Shown in pieces: positions 27,495-35,868 of a stretch of DNA of 64,000 nt. Position 1 is the stretch's first letter, and each line of letters begins with the position of its first letter. Location of the stretch: NCBI RefSeq assembly GCF_000423365.1, contig NZ_AUHV01000003.1, positions 310,001-374,000 of the forward strand, in the 5' to 3' direction. The notes under the pieces are model-generated. The model ran no database searches. It was not told the DNA's origin and saw nothing but the letters and a program-made list of their open reading frames with translations. Origin of the DNA: Maritalea myrionectae DSM 19524. GTDB taxonomy: Bacteria; Pseudomonadota; Alphaproteobacteria; Rhizobiales; Devosiaceae. Position numbers and translations under genes: made by a program.

Positions 27495-30400
27495 ATGCCA
27501 AAACGTGAAGATATCTCCTCCATTCTAATTGTCGGTGCCGGACCCATTATTATTGGTCAGGCCTGCGAATTTGACTATTCAGGCACCCAAGCCTGTAAAG
27601 CCCTGAAGGCGGAGGGATACCGAATAATTTTGGTCAACTCCAACCCGGCCACCATCATGACCGACCCGGACATGGCGGATGCGACCTATATGGAGCCCAT
27701 CACCCCGGAAGTGGTGGCCAAGATCATTGAAAAAGAACGCCCCGATGCGATTCTCCCCACCATGGGCGGCCAAACCGCGCTGAACTGTGCCCTTTCCCTG
27801 CGCAAAATGGGCGTGTTGGAAAAATATAATGTGGAAATGATCGGCGCGACAGCCGAAGCGATTGATAAAGCGGAAGACCGTGAATTGTTCCGCGCCGCGA
27901 TGGACAAGATCAATCTTGAAACCGCTAAATCCATGTTGGCCCACAACATCACGGAAGCGATGGAAGCACTCGAATTTGTTGGCTTGCCAGCCATCATTCG
28001 CCCATCCTTCACCATGGGCGGCACTGGCGGTGGCGTGGCCTACAACCGCGAGGAATATCTCTCGATCGTGGAAGCAGGCATTGATGCATCCCCGACCAAC
28101 GAGGTGTTGGTTGAAGAAAGCATCATCGGCTGGAAAGAATATGAGATGGAAGTTGTCCGCGATAAAAAGGACAATTGCATCATCATCTGCTCCATCGAAA
28201 ACATCGACCCAATGGGCGTGCACACGGGCGACAGCATCACCGTGGCGCCTGCGCTTACCTTGACGGATAAAGAATATCAGATCATGCGCGACGCCTCTTT
28301 GGCCGTTCTGCGCGAAATCGGTGTGGAAACAGGCGGCTCGAACGTACAGTTCGCCGTGAACCCTGCCGATGGCCGTTTGATCGTGATTGAAATGAACCCC
28401 CGCGTGTCGCGTTCATCTGCGCTGGCTTCGAAAGCCACCGGCTTCCCAATCGCCAAAGTTGCTGCGCGCTTGGCCGTGGGCTACACCTTGGACGAGCTTG
28501 AAAACGACATCACCGGCGGCGCAACCCCGGCCAGCTTCGAACCAAGCATCGACTATGTGGTCACCAAAATTCCACGCTTTGCCTTTGAGAAATTCCCGGG
28601 CTCTGACCCTCGACTGACCACAGCCATGAAGTCTGTGGGCGAAGCGATGGCCATTGGCCGGACCTTCCAGGAGAGCTTCCAAAAAGCCTTGCGCTCTTTG
28701 GAAACAGGCTTGTCTGGCTTTAACGAAATCGACATTAAGGGCCTTGGCGCTGGCGACGACAAAAATGCCGTGCGCGCGGCACTTGGCACACCAACACCAG
28801 ACCGGATTTTGGTGGTGGCACAAGCCATGCGGCTTGGTTTTGACGATGAGTTTATCTTCCGCGCCTGCGCCATCGACCCATGGGTCTTGGAGCAAATCCG
28901 CGGCATTGTCGAAATGGAAGCCAAAGTGCTTGAGCATGGCCTGCCCGACAACGCCCAGCAAATGCGCAAGCTGAAAAGCATGGGCTTTTCTGATGCGCGC
29001 TTGGCGGATCTGTCCGGCAAAAAGCCACGCGAAATCAAGGTCATCCGTGATGAGCTTGACGTGCATCCGGTTTACAAACGCATCGACACCTGCGCGGCAG
29101 AATTCGCCTCACCGACAGCCTATATGTACTCCACATATGAAGTGCCATTCGCGGGCGAATTGGTCAACGAAGCCCATCCGAGTGATCGCAAGAAAATCGT
29201 CATTTTGGGCGGCGGTCCAAACCGGATTGGCCAAGGCATCGAGTTTGACTATTGCTGCTGTCACGCCTCCTTCGCTTGCGCAGAAGCAGGCTATGAAACC
29301 ATCATGGTCAACTGTAACCCCGAAACAGTGTCCACCGACTATGACACTTCAGATCGCCTCTATTTCGAGCCGCTCACCAAAGAAGATGTGTTGGAAATTC
29401 TGCGCACCGAACAGTCCAAAGGCACTTTAGCTGGTGTGATCGTGCAGTTCGGTGGTCAAACACCGCTTGGCCTTGCCAACGACATTAAGCGCGCAGGCTT
29501 CCCAATCCTCGGCACTCAGCCTGAAATGATTGATTTGGCCGAAGATCGGGACCAGTTCAAAAAGCTATTGAACGACCTCGACTTGACCCAGCCGTCAAAC
29601 GGCATTGCCCACTCGCTGGAGCAAGCGCGGATCGTGGCGGAAAACATTTCTTATCCGCTGGTTATCCGCCCATCCAACGTGTTGGGTGGCCGCGCCATGG
29701 TCATCGCGCACAATTCGGATGAGTTCGAAGATTATGTGCAAGGCACCCTCACCGAGTTGGTGCCCCCGCATATTCGCCAAAAATACCCCAACGACAAAAC
29801 TGGCCAGATCAACTCTGTGCTGGCCGAAGGCCCGTTGCTGTTCGATAGCTATCTTGGCGGCGCCATCGAGATTGATGTGGATGCCCTGTGCGACGGCAAA
29901 GACGTGTTTGTTGCTGGCATCATGGAGCACATTGAAGAAGCAGGCGTCCACTCTGGTGACAGTGCATGTACCCTGCCGCCACGCTCGCTGGATGAGAAAA
30001 CTATTGCCGAAATCAAACGCCAGACCACAGATCTCGCACTTGCGCTTGGTGTGGGCGGTTTGATGAATGTGCAATACGCCCTCAAAGATGGCCAGCTCTA
30101 TGTCCTCGAAGTGAACCCACGCGCTTCGCGTACGGTGCCATTCGTTGCCAAAGTGATTGGCTATCCGGTCGCCGCAATCGCGTCGCGGATCATGGCGGGC
30201 GAAAGCCTGGCCAGCTTTAATCTGAAAGAGCGTAAGCTGAAGCACATTGCCGTAAAAGAAGCGGTCTTCCCGTTCGCGCGATTCCCCGGCGTCGATACAG
30301 TTTTGGGGCCAGAAATGCGCTCTACAGGCGAAGTGATTGGCTTGGATAATGATTACGCCATCGCGTTCGCGAAAAGCCAGTTGGGCGGCGGCACCAAGGT

Positions 30401-30806
30401 GCCAAAGTCCGGCACAGTGTTCGTGTCCGTGCGTGATCAGGATAAAGCGGCAATCCTTGCGTCTATCCAAAAGCTGCAGGAAACCGGCTTTAAGGTGATC
30501 GCCACCAGCGGTACTCGTCGCTTCCTGTCTGAAAATGGCATTGAGTGCGAAAAGGTCAATAAAGTGCTTGAGGGTCGACCACACATTGTCGACGCCATGA
30601 AAAACGGTGAAGTGCAGCTGGTGATCAACACCACCGAAGGGGCACAAGCCCTGCGCGACAGCCGCGATTTGCGGCGCACCGCATTGCTGAATAAAATCCC
30701 TTACTACACCACAATCGCCGGCGCGATTGCGGCTGTTGAAGGCATTGTTGCCTACTCTACTGACAATGTGAAGGTAACATCGGTTCAAGACTATTTTGCC
30801 GCATAA
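27495..30806 (+). CDS. carB: carbamoyl phosphate synthase large subunit
   Basis: Makes carbamoyl phosphate from bicarbonate, two ATP and ammonia delivered by CarA. The 1103 residues hold two homologous ATP-grasp halves (openings [20 protein letters not shown] and [20 protein letters not shown]), the oligomerisation domain between them and the C-terminal MGS-like allosteric domain ([20 protein letters not shown]). The ATG giving MPKREDI fits known CarB starts; two ATG codons 15-18 bases earlier are in frame too. carA lies about 16 kb upstream on the same strand. Confidence 0.96.
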   Translation: MPKREDISSILIVGAGPIIIGQACEFDYSGTQACKALKAEGYRIILVNSNPATIMTDPDMADATYMEPITPEVVAKIIEKERPDAILPTMGGQTALNCALSLRKMGVLEKYNVEMIGATAEAIDKAEDRELFRAAMDKINLETAKSMLAHNITEAMEALEFVGLPAIIRPSFTMGGTGGGVAYNREEYLSIVEAGIDASPTNEVLVEESIIGWKEYEMEVVRDKKDNCIIICSIENIDPMGVHTGDSITVAPALTLTDKEYQIMRDASLAVLREIGVETGGSNVQFAVNPADGRLIVIEMNPRVSRSSALASKATGFPIAKVAARLAVGYTLDELENDITGGATPASFEPSIDYVVTKIPRFAFEKFPGSDPRLTTAMKSVGEAMAIGRTFQESFQKALRSLETGLSGFNEIDIKGLGAGDDKNAVRAALGTPTPDRILVVAQAMRLGFDDEFIFRACAIDPWVLEQIRGIVEMEAKVLEHGLPDNAQQMRKLKSMGFSDARLADLSGKKPREIKVIRDELDVHPVYKRIDTCAAEFASPTAYMYSTYEVPFAGELVNEAHPSDRKKIVILGGGPNRIGQGIEFDYCCCHASFACAEAGYETIMVNCNPETVSTDYDTSDRLYFEPLTKEDVLEILRTEQSKGTLAGVIVQFGGQTPLGLANDIKRAGFPILGTQPEMIDLAEDRDQFKKLLNDLDLTQPSNGIAHSLEQARIVAENISYPLVIRPSNVLGGRAMVIAHNSDEFEDYVQGTLTELVPPHIRQKYPNDKTGQINSVLAEGPLLFDSYLGGAIEIDVDALCDGKDVFVAGIMEHIEEAGVHSGDSACTLPPRSLDEKTIAEIKRQTTDLALALGVGGLMNVQYALKDGQLYVLEVNPRASRTVPFVAKVIGYPVAAIASRIMAGESLASFNLKERKLKHIAVKEAVFPFARFPGVDTVLGPEMRSTGEVIGLDNDYAIAFAKSQLGGGTKVPKSGTVFVSVRDQDKAAILASIQKLQETGFKVIATSGTRRFLSENGIECEKVNKVLEGRPHIVDAMKNGEVQLVINTTEGAQALRDSRDLRRTALLNKIPYYTTIAGAIAAVEGIVAYSTDNVKVTSVQDYFAA

Positions 30807-30810
30807 AGCA

Positions 30811-30845
30811 AAAAAAGTGGGCAGCCCGACCAATAGGCTGCCCAC
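30811..30845 (-). terminator. terminator at the carB end, oriented for the hemoglobin operon
   Basis: Perfect ten-base stem GTGGGCAGCC/GGCTGCCCAC with a nine-base loop. The T run (six) is on the minus strand, so it ends the small-membrane-protein operon; in the carB direction no T run follows, though the hairpin may still help. Confidence 0.85.
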
Positions 30846-30890
30846 ATTGCATGCACAAGACCAACGGCGTGAGATCTTAAAGGGCGCCTA

Positions 30891-30998
30891 TCAAGTCAGT
30901 GCAAACCATGCCCAAATATAAAGAGGCATGGGTGCAAATCCCCAAAGCAAAAGCCAGGGGGCCATCAGGAGAAATCGGTGAAAAGGAGAATGCATCAT
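30891..30998 (-). CDS. 35-residue membrane protein, last gene of the hemoglobin operon
   Basis: A small gene easily missed by length cut-offs. It codes 35 residues with a basic start (MMHSPFHRF) and one strongly hydrophobic, Trp-rich stretch (about residues 9-34), predicting a single membrane helix. AGGAG stands 7 bases before its ATG, which overlaps the stop of the 74-residue gene in the ATGA manner, and a strong terminator on the same strand follows 45 bases later. I do not know a family. The context suggests a role beside the truncated hemoglobin in nitric oxide or respiratory chemistry, by analogy with small subunits of membrane oxidases; this is inference. Confidence 0.65.
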   Translation of the reverse strand: MMHSPFHRFLLMAPWLLLWGFAPMPLYIWAWFALT

Positions 30999-31219
30999 CC
31001 GATCACTCCTAATATGTAGAGCAATGTCACCACCACGAGCACAGATTTCCAAAACCAAAAACCCGTCTTGGCGGCCAGAATAAACTGCCGCCCCACCGGA
31101 TCTCGGCTCAGCGCGATCTGCGGCTCGTTAAAGTGTTTCCGTTCAGAAAACACGACGATGACGAAAACGCTCATCATCAAAACGGTCAATCCCATGAAGG
31201 CGTAAACAACATACATCAT
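30995..31219 (-). CDS. 74-residue two-helix membrane protein, middle gene of the hemoglobin operon
   Basis: Small membrane protein with two hydrophobic helices (about residues 3-24 and 55-73) joined by a polar loop of 30 residues (SERKHFNEPQIALSRDPVGR). I do not recognise its family. Its ATG overlaps the stop of the truncated hemoglobin gene by 4 bases (ATGA) and its own stop overlaps the next start the same way, so the three proteins are probably made together. A function in membrane docking of the hemoglobin or in electron transfer is possible but not shown. Confidence 0.75.
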   Translation of the reverse strand: MMYVVYAFMGLTVLMMSVFVIVVFSERKHFNEPQIALSRDPVGRQFILAAKTGFWFWKSVLVVVTLLYILGVIG

Positions 31220-31653
31220 GACGATATTCCCAATTCTTCGTCTGGATCGTAAAACATGCCCATCATAAGGCTGCGCGCAATATTGCGGGCGCGGTCCTGA
31301 AAGAAAGCCTTCGCCTCTGGGGTGGGGGCAACCTCATCCAAATTTTCGTCAAAAAGCTGCAACCAACGGGCGAAATGCGTTTTGGTCACATTTTTCAGCT
31401 TTAAGTGCGCAGGCATGGGGCGGCCTTCATATTCCCCTGTTTTCAGGGCAATCGCGCGCCAAAACTGCTTCATCTTGACCAAGTGCGGCTCCCATTGATC
31501 CTGAATCACCGCATCAAAGATGGGCCCCAACTCCGCGTCATTGCGCACCTTGGTGTAAAAGCCATCGACCATCTGAGACACAAATTCCGCGTCGATTCCA
31601 TAGGACTTGGCCTGGCGACGATAATTCTCTCGATGGACCTGCGCAAAACTCAT
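31216..31653 (-). CDS. group III truncated hemoglobin
   Basis: 145-residue 2-over-2 globin, class III, cytoplasmic, in this family linked to nitric oxide or microaerobic chemistry. Class signs are MVDGFYTKVRNDAELGPIF near the N-terminus, FWRAIALKTGEYEGRPMPAH in the middle with the heme-pocket Trp and proximal His, and HFARWLQLFDENL. The ATG chosen begins MSFAQVHREN; earlier in-frame ATGs would place the NsrR box inside the gene. It is divergent from an NsrR-like regulator across 88 bases and heads a three-gene coupled operon. Confidence 0.92.
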   Translation of the reverse strand: MSFAQVHRENYRRQAKSYGIDAEFVSQMVDGFYTKVRNDAELGPIFDAVIQDQWEPHLVKMKQFWRAIALKTGEYEGRPMPAHLKLKNVTKTHFARWLQLFDENLDEVAPTPEAKAFFQDRARNIARSLMMGMFYDPDEELGISS

Positions 31654-31669
31654 TTGAAACACTTTCCAA

Positions 31670-31692
31670 AACATGTATATTAAATGCATCTT
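31670..31692. promoter_or_regulatory. NsrR operator
   Basis: 23-base 11-1-11 palindrome: the right arm AAATGCATCTT matches the NsrR half-site exactly, and the left arm AACATGTATAT matches it at 8 of 11 positions. It lies 17 bases before the hemoglobin start and 50 before the regulator start, so it may control both directions. Confidence 0.85.
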
Positions 31693-31741
31693 TACAAAAA
31701 CAGGCCGAGAACGCAACCTCAAATTTGGCCAATTCGAATGA

Positions 31742-32206
31742 GTGAGACAATTTGTGCATCTAACGTCGCAAACAGATTATAGCCTTCGCCTTCTGATGCT
31801 CTTGGGCATGGTGGCCCCCAACAAAATGACCATTTCTCAGGTTGCCAACATATTGAAGCTCAAGAGAAACCATCTCACAAAGATTGTGCATCACCTCGCC
31901 AAGCACGACATTTTGCACACTTCACGCGGCAAATCCGGCGGCATCAGCTTAAGTGAAGTCGCACCAGACAAAACAATCACCGAGCTCATTCGCATTTCTG
32001 AGCCCAATTTTGCTCTCGTGGAATGCCTCGATAGAAAAAAATGTGCATGCGAATTTGCCGGATATTGCGAATTGACTGCCCTGTTTACTTCGGCCCGCAC
32101 CGCTTTCTTTGATGTGCTGAGCGATAAAACTTTGGGCGATATTATCAGAAGCAAAAAACAATCATCACCGTTACTTAATAAACGAATTGTTGCTGAAAGC
32201 ATGTGA
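31742..32206 (+). CDS. nsrR: Rrf2-family regulator, NsrR-like (nitric oxide sensing)
   Basis: 154-residue repressor of the Rrf2 family. The N-terminal winged helix (TDYSLRLLMLLG, ISQVANILKLKRNHLTKIVHHL) is followed by the cluster-binding segment with Cys in VECLD, KCAC and GYC, three or more cysteines set like those holding the [Fe-S] cluster of NsrR. In the family NO destroys or nitrosylates the cluster and releases DNA. The start overlaps no other ribosome-site candidate; the protein begins MRQFVHLTSQTDYSLR, like known NsrR proteins. A matching operator lies just upstream. Confidence 0.88.
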   Translation: MRQFVHLTSQTDYSLRLLMLLGMVAPNKMTISQVANILKLKRNHLTKIVHHLAKHDILHTSRGKSGGISLSEVAPDKTITELIRISEPNFALVECLDRKKCACEFAGYCELTALFTSARTAFFDVLSDKTLGDIIRSKKQSSPLLNKRIVAESM

Positions 32207-32403
32207 ATTTTATTCGCATTTCCATTCTGTTTTGACTTGAAAATGTCACAAATAAATCTTACCCTTAAAAAATCGACTATTGGCCGAACGACCTGGCCGG
32301 AGCTACCTCCGCGAACGAAACCGTTTCTACCAACATCGATTACAGCCTCAGTGCAATCGATGCATTGGGGAAACTGGCACTAAATTCGCGAAAGGAATAC
32401 ATT

Positions 32404-32616
32404 ATGCCTCAAGGTACAGTTAAATGGTTCAACACCCAAAAGGGTTATGGCTTTATTCAACCAGATGATGGCGGCAACGACGTGTTTGTACACATCTCTG
32501 CTGTTCAAAAAGCTGGCATGGCTCAGTTGGACGAAGGTCAAAAATTGTCATACGAGATTCTGCAAGACCAACGTTCTGGCAAATCATCTGCTGGCGAGCT
32601 GGTTGCAGCTGACTAA
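32404..32616 (+). CDS. cold-shock domain protein (CspA family)
   Basis: 70-residue RNA/DNA chaperone with the RNP-1-like [10 protein letters not shown] and RNP-2-like VFVHISAV motifs and the opening [16 protein letters not shown] lies just before the ATG. It has a leader of nearly 200 bases upstream with several small palindromes (for example GGCCGAACGACCTGGCC), as CspA genes regulated through their 5' UTR often do; no specific thermosensor fold could be confirmed by eye. A terminator follows. Confidence 0.95.
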   Translation: MPQGTVKWFNTQKGYGFIQPDDGGNDVFVHISAVQKAGMAQLDEGQKLSYEILQDQRSGKSSAGELVAAD

Positions 32617-32679
32617 ATTTGGCGTTTTGCCAGATTTATGCCACCATTGACAGATTATGGTGGTCACACCACATTTAAT

Positions 32680-32710
32680 CGCGACTTGTCATTCGGCCAG
32701 TCGCGGTTTT
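32680..32710 (+). terminator. terminator of the cold-shock gene
   Basis: Stem CGCGACT/AGTCGCG with a 12-base loop, then GTTTT. Another hairpin (CCACCAT/ATGGTGG) stands 15 bases before it. Confidence 0.7.
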
Positions 32711-32846
32711 AAATTTAACAAGTATTGCGGCTCCACAATGCGGGGCCGATTTTTCGTTTAGCGACCGTTTGCAACAGACCAATTTGGTCGGGCTTGCCCG
32801 GCCAGAACAAGATTTGTGTAAGCGCAACTAAAAGGATGTGAGCTTT

Positions 32847-33320
32847 ATGGACAAAATCCCTATGACCGTTTCCGGTCACCAGGCCTTGCGCGAAGAACTG
32901 AACAATCGCTTGTCAGTTGAACGCCCGCGCATCATCCAAGATATTTCTGAAGCGCGCGCCCATGGCGACCTGTCAGAAAACGCCGAGTATCATGCGGCAA
33001 AGGAACAACAAAGCCTCAATGAAGGCCGCATTCAGGAGCTTGAGAGCATCCTGACACTTGCGGATGTCATTGATGTGTCAAAATTGAGCGGCGACACCGT
33101 TAAGTTTGGCGCCACTGTTTTGCTGATTGACGAAGATACAGAATTGGAAAAAACCTACCAGATCGTTGGCGACCCTGAAGCCGACGCCAGCGCAGGTCGA
33201 ATTTCCATTTCGTCCCCCATTTCACGTGCATTGATTGGCAAAGAAGTTGGCGACAGCGTTGAAGTCACGGCCCCTGGCGGTGCTCATTCATACGAAATCT
33301 TGGAAATTAAATATATCTAA
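32847..33320 (+). CDS. greA: transcription elongation factor GreA
   Basis: Rescues stalled RNA polymerase by stimulating transcript cleavage. The 157 residues match GreA in length, with the coiled-coil arm ([20 protein letters not shown], holding the acidic tip) and the C-terminal FKBP-like domain ([16 protein letters not shown]). A GTG three codons upstream sits too near the AAAGGA site, so the ATG is preferred. A strong terminator follows; the next gene is trxB. Confidence 0.97.
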   Translation: MDKIPMTVSGHQALREELNNRLSVERPRIIQDISEARAHGDLSENAEYHAAKEQQSLNEGRIQELESILTLADVIDVSKLSGDTVKFGATVLLIDEDTELEKTYQIVGDPEADASAGRISISSPISRALIGKEVGDSVEVTAPGGAHSYEILEIKYI

Positions 33321-33346
33321 TGCCATCGGCATTGTGAGACAAATTG

Positions 33347-33379
33347 CCCCGGCTTTCACGAAAGCCGGGGTTTTCTTTT
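33347..33379 (+). terminator. terminator of greA
   Basis: Ten-base perfect stem CCCCGGCTTT/AAAGCCGGGG with loop CACG, then TTTTCTTTT. Confidence 0.92.
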
Positions 33380-33475
33380 CTCTTTTTGTGCACGCCGCAT
33401 CGCCGCTGCTTGCAACCGGGCGTGGCGATACCTAAACTATACACAACATCAATGCTTAAAAAGAAGGTTGCGCTT

Positions 33476-34429
33476 ATGCACGCTCCTGTCATGATTATTG
33501 GCTCCGGCCCCGCAGGCTATTCTGCCGCAATTTACGCCGCACGCGCCATGCTTGAACCTGTTGTCATTCAGGGCATCCAGCCCGGTGGCCAGCTCACCAT
33601 CACCACGGAAGTGGAAAACTATCCCGGTTTCGCTGAAATGATCCAAGGCCCTTGGCTGATGGAGCAAATGAAAGCACAAGCCGAAGCGATGGGCACCAAA
33701 AACATCACCGATACAATTATCAATGTGGATTTGGACAAACGCCCCTTCACCCTCACCGGCGATAGCGGCACCATCTACACTTGCGACAGCCTGATCATCG
33801 CCACTGGCGCACAAGCCAAATGGCTGGGCATCCCGTCAGAACAGGCTTTCCAAGGCTTTGGCGTCTCTGCTTGCGCCACTTGTGACGGCTTTTTCTATCG
33901 CGACAAGCATGTGATTGTGGTTGGCGGCGGCAACACGGCTGTTGAAGAAGCCCTGTTCCTCACCAATTTTGCCTCAAAGGTGACTGTCATTCACCGCCGT
34001 GACTCGTTCCGCGCCGAAAAGATTTTGCAGCAACGCCTGTTCAAAAACGAAAAGATCGAAGTGCTGTGGGACAGTGAGTTGGAAGAAGTTCTCGGCACTG
34101 AGGGCATTCCGCGCACAGTGACGGGCGCGAAAGTCAAAAACCGCAACACAGGCGAAGTCACCGAAATGGACGTGGACGGCGTGTTTATTGCCATTGGCCA
34201 CGCCCCAGCCACCAGCTTGTTTGAAGGCAAGTTGGAAATGAAGCATGGCGGCTATCTGGTCACCGCACCAGACAGCACCGCCACCAACATCCCCGGCGTT
34301 TACGCCGCAGGCGACGTGACCGACGATATTTACCGTCAGGCCGTCACCGCTGCTGGTATGGGCTGCATGGCTGCTTTGGAAGCTGAGAAATTCTTGGCCG
34401 AGCAAGAAGTCGCCGAGGCTGCTGAATAA
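33476..34429 (+). CDS. trxB: thioredoxin-disulfide reductase
   Basis: NADPH-dependent flavoenzyme that reduces thioredoxin in the cytoplasm. The 317 residues show the FAD site IIGSGPAGYSAAIYAAR at the start, the redox pair in SACATCDG (CxxC near residue 136), the NADPH site VVGGGNTAVEEAL and the closing GVYAAGDVTDDIYRQ. The ATG with GAAGG 8 bases upstream is used; a long upstream extension is ruled out. Its stop overlaps the start of the LysR gene by one base, so the two are co-translated. This pair is conserved in rhizobia (known from memory). Confidence 0.96.
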   Translation: MHAPVMIIGSGPAGYSAAIYAARAMLEPVVIQGIQPGGQLTITTEVENYPGFAEMIQGPWLMEQMKAQAEAMGTKNITDTIINVDLDKRPFTLTGDSGTIYTCDSLIIATGAQAKWLGIPSEQAFQGFGVSACATCDGFFYRDKHVIVVGGGNTAVEEALFLTNFASKVTVIHRRDSFRAEKILQQRLFKNEKIEVLWDSELEEVLGTEGIPRTVTGAKVKNRNTGEVTEMDVDGVFIAIGHAPATSLFEGKLEMKHGGYLVTAPDSTATNIPGVYAAGDVTDDIYRQAVTAAGMGCMAALEAEKFLAEQEVAEAAE

Positions 34430-35325
34430 TGGCCATTGATTGGGACCGCCTGCGGGTTTTTCATGTCGTCGCCGAAGCCGGCAGCTTCACCCATGCGGGG
34501 GAGCGTTTGGGCATGAGCCAGTCTGCGGTTTCCCGTCAAATCTCCTCGTTGGAGGATAGCCTTGGTCTCAAACTGTTCATCCGCCACGCCCGCGGGCTGG
34601 TGATGACAGAGGTGGGCGAGCAATTGTTCCGCACCGCCCACCGCATGGCTTGGGAATTGCAGTCCGTAGAAGCGCAAATGACCGAAAGCCAAGACATGCC
34701 GTCCGGGCCACTTTTGGTCACCACGACAGTTGGTTTTGGCTCCACATGGCTCACCTCGCGCATTGATGAGTTTTTGGATCGTTATCCAACCATCCAAATG
34801 GAAATCAAACTCAATGATTCTGAGCTCGACCTCGCTATGCGTGAGGCGGATGTCGCCATTCGGTTGCACCGCCCCAACCAATCAGAGCTGATTCAGCGCA
34901 AGCTGTTCACTGTGCATTTCCACCTCTATGCCTCAACCTCCTATTTGGAGAAATTTGGCATTCCGAAATGCGTCGAGGATTTAGACAATCACCGCATCAT
35001 CACTTTTGGGAATCCCAGTCCCGAATATTTGGGTGACGTGAATTATTTGGAGCGATTGGGCCGCCCAGAGAACAATCCGCGCCAGCCCATTCTGCGCGTC
35101 AACGCGATTTATGGCATGATGCAAGCCGCGCGCGAAGGCATTGGCATCGCCATGCTGCCCGACTATATCACCGAGGGCGAACCAAGCCTTGTGCAAGTGC
35201 TTGATGACGTGGAAACCCCTGAATTTGAAACATATTTTGTTTATCCACCAGCGCTAAAAGCTTCCAAGCGCGTCGGCGTTTTCCGTGACTTTTTGGTCTC
35301 AAAGGCCCGCGACTGGTCCTTCTAA
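34429..35325 (+). CDS. lsrB: LysR-type regulator of the LsrB/VtlR group
   Basis: 298-residue LysR regulator: winged-helix domain at residues 1-65 (DWDRLRVFHVVAEAGSFTHA) and a periplasmic-binding-like effector domain to the end. It resembles from memory the rhizobial LsrB and Brucella VtlR proteins, known to respond to redox or host signals and to activate small RNA genes; the co-translation with trxB is the same. Four small RNA genes with matching LysR boxes begin directly downstream, so they are its probable targets. No extra cysteine pattern for redox sensing could be confirmed by eye. Confidence 0.85.
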   Translation: MAIDWDRLRVFHVVAEAGSFTHAGERLGMSQSAVSRQISSLEDSLGLKLFIRHARGLVMTEVGEQLFRTAHRMAWELQSVEAQMTESQDMPSGPLLVTTTVGFGSTWLTSRIDEFLDRYPTIQMEIKLNDSELDLAMREADVAIRLHRPNQSELIQRKLFTVHFHLYASTSYLEKFGIPKCVEDLDNHRIITFGNPSPEYLGDVNYLERLGRPENNPRQPILRVNAIYGMMQAAREGIGIAMLPDYITEGEPSLVQVLDDVETPEFETYFVYPPALKASKRVGVFRDFLVSKARDWSF

Positions 35326-35344
35326 ATCAGTCGAAATTGCACAT

Positions 35345-35410
35345 ATGCATATGGCGCATGGCTGATATGCGCAATTAACATTTGCCAAATGTTAATTCCA
35401 TCTTCATAAC
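35345..35410 (+). promoter_or_regulatory. LysR box and promoter of small RNA 1
   Basis: ATGC-N7-GCAT (T-N11-A form) begins at 35345, then another ATGC. TTGCCA (-35) follows 37 bases after the first base of the box and CATAAC (-10) after 17 more. The box centre falls near -66, the usual LysR activator position. Confidence 0.75.
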
Positions 35411-35416
35411 CCGCCT

Positions 35417-35531
35417 CAAGAAAAGCGAAACACAAAGTTGTTCCTCCTCCCTCAACTTTTTCGCTATTCCCTCCTTGTAAGAGGTTTCCTCTTGAATTCT
35501 TTAGCCCCATCTTCGGATGGGGCTTTTTTTT
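35417..35531 (+). ncRNA. cuckoo/alpha-r14-type small RNA 1 (CCUCCUCCC loop)
   Basis: About 115 nt, no coding frame. The first hairpin (AAAGTTG/CAACTTT) shows CCTCCTCCC in its 12-base loop; a second, smaller hairpin is AAGAGG/CCTCTT; the terminator is GCCCCATC-TTCG-GATGGGGC plus eight T. The CCUCCUCCC loop is the mark of the cuckoo RNA family (CcsR RNAs of Rhodobacter, alpha-r14 RNAs of rhizobia), which bind Shine-Dalgarno-like purine runs in target messages. The 5' end is placed 7 bases after the -10 and is approximate. This copy has one full motif only and is the most diverged. Confidence 0.85.
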
Positions 35532-35571
35532 GGCCAAAATCGACACCGATCAGCAAACCTAATTTGCAGCC

Positions 35572-35637
35572 ATGCATTTTGCGCATACCCCATATGCACC
35601 AAACCCCATTGGCAAACCCAACCCTATGGGCCATATA
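35572..35637 (+). promoter_or_regulatory. LysR box and promoter of small RNA 2
   Basis: ATGCA-N4-GCGCAT box, second ATGC, TTGGCA (-35) at 37 bases from the box start, 17-base spacer, CATATA (-10). Same geometry as the other three units. Confidence 0.75.
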
Positions 35638-35643
35638 AGGGAC

Positions 35644-35776
35644 ATAACGTGATGACAACGTCCTCCTCCTCCCAGTTGTCAGATCGTTTTCGGCAGACAC
35701 CGTCCCTCCTCCCTCGATGTCTGCCCAACCTATTTAAAAGGACCTCGCCACCTCCTCCCGGCGAGGTCTTTTTTTT
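35644..35776 (+). ncRNA. cuckoo/alpha-r14-type small RNA 2 (three CCUCCUCCC loops)
   Basis: About 133 nt with three hairpins, each with CCTCCTCCC in the loop: TGACAAC/GTTGTCA, GGCAGACA/TGTCTGCC, and the terminator stem GACCTCGCC/GGCGAGGTC followed by eight T. The third motif is inside the terminator loop itself, which makes every structural element a target-binding loop. The 5' end is inferred from the promoter. It lies just before the lysE-like gene, separated by its terminator. Confidence 0.9.
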
Positions 35777-35868
35777 GCCCCAACGCATAGCTCCATTTTC
35801 GAAGATCCGCTCTTGCCCGACGCACGCACTCAGCGCATATTATGCCGACTTAGCGAGATGGAGTTGTT

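Noticed and set aside
35464-35861. Short open frames across the small RNA region on both strands
   Set aside because: They cross terminators and hairpins, have no ribosome sites, and their codons follow the repeated RNA structure.
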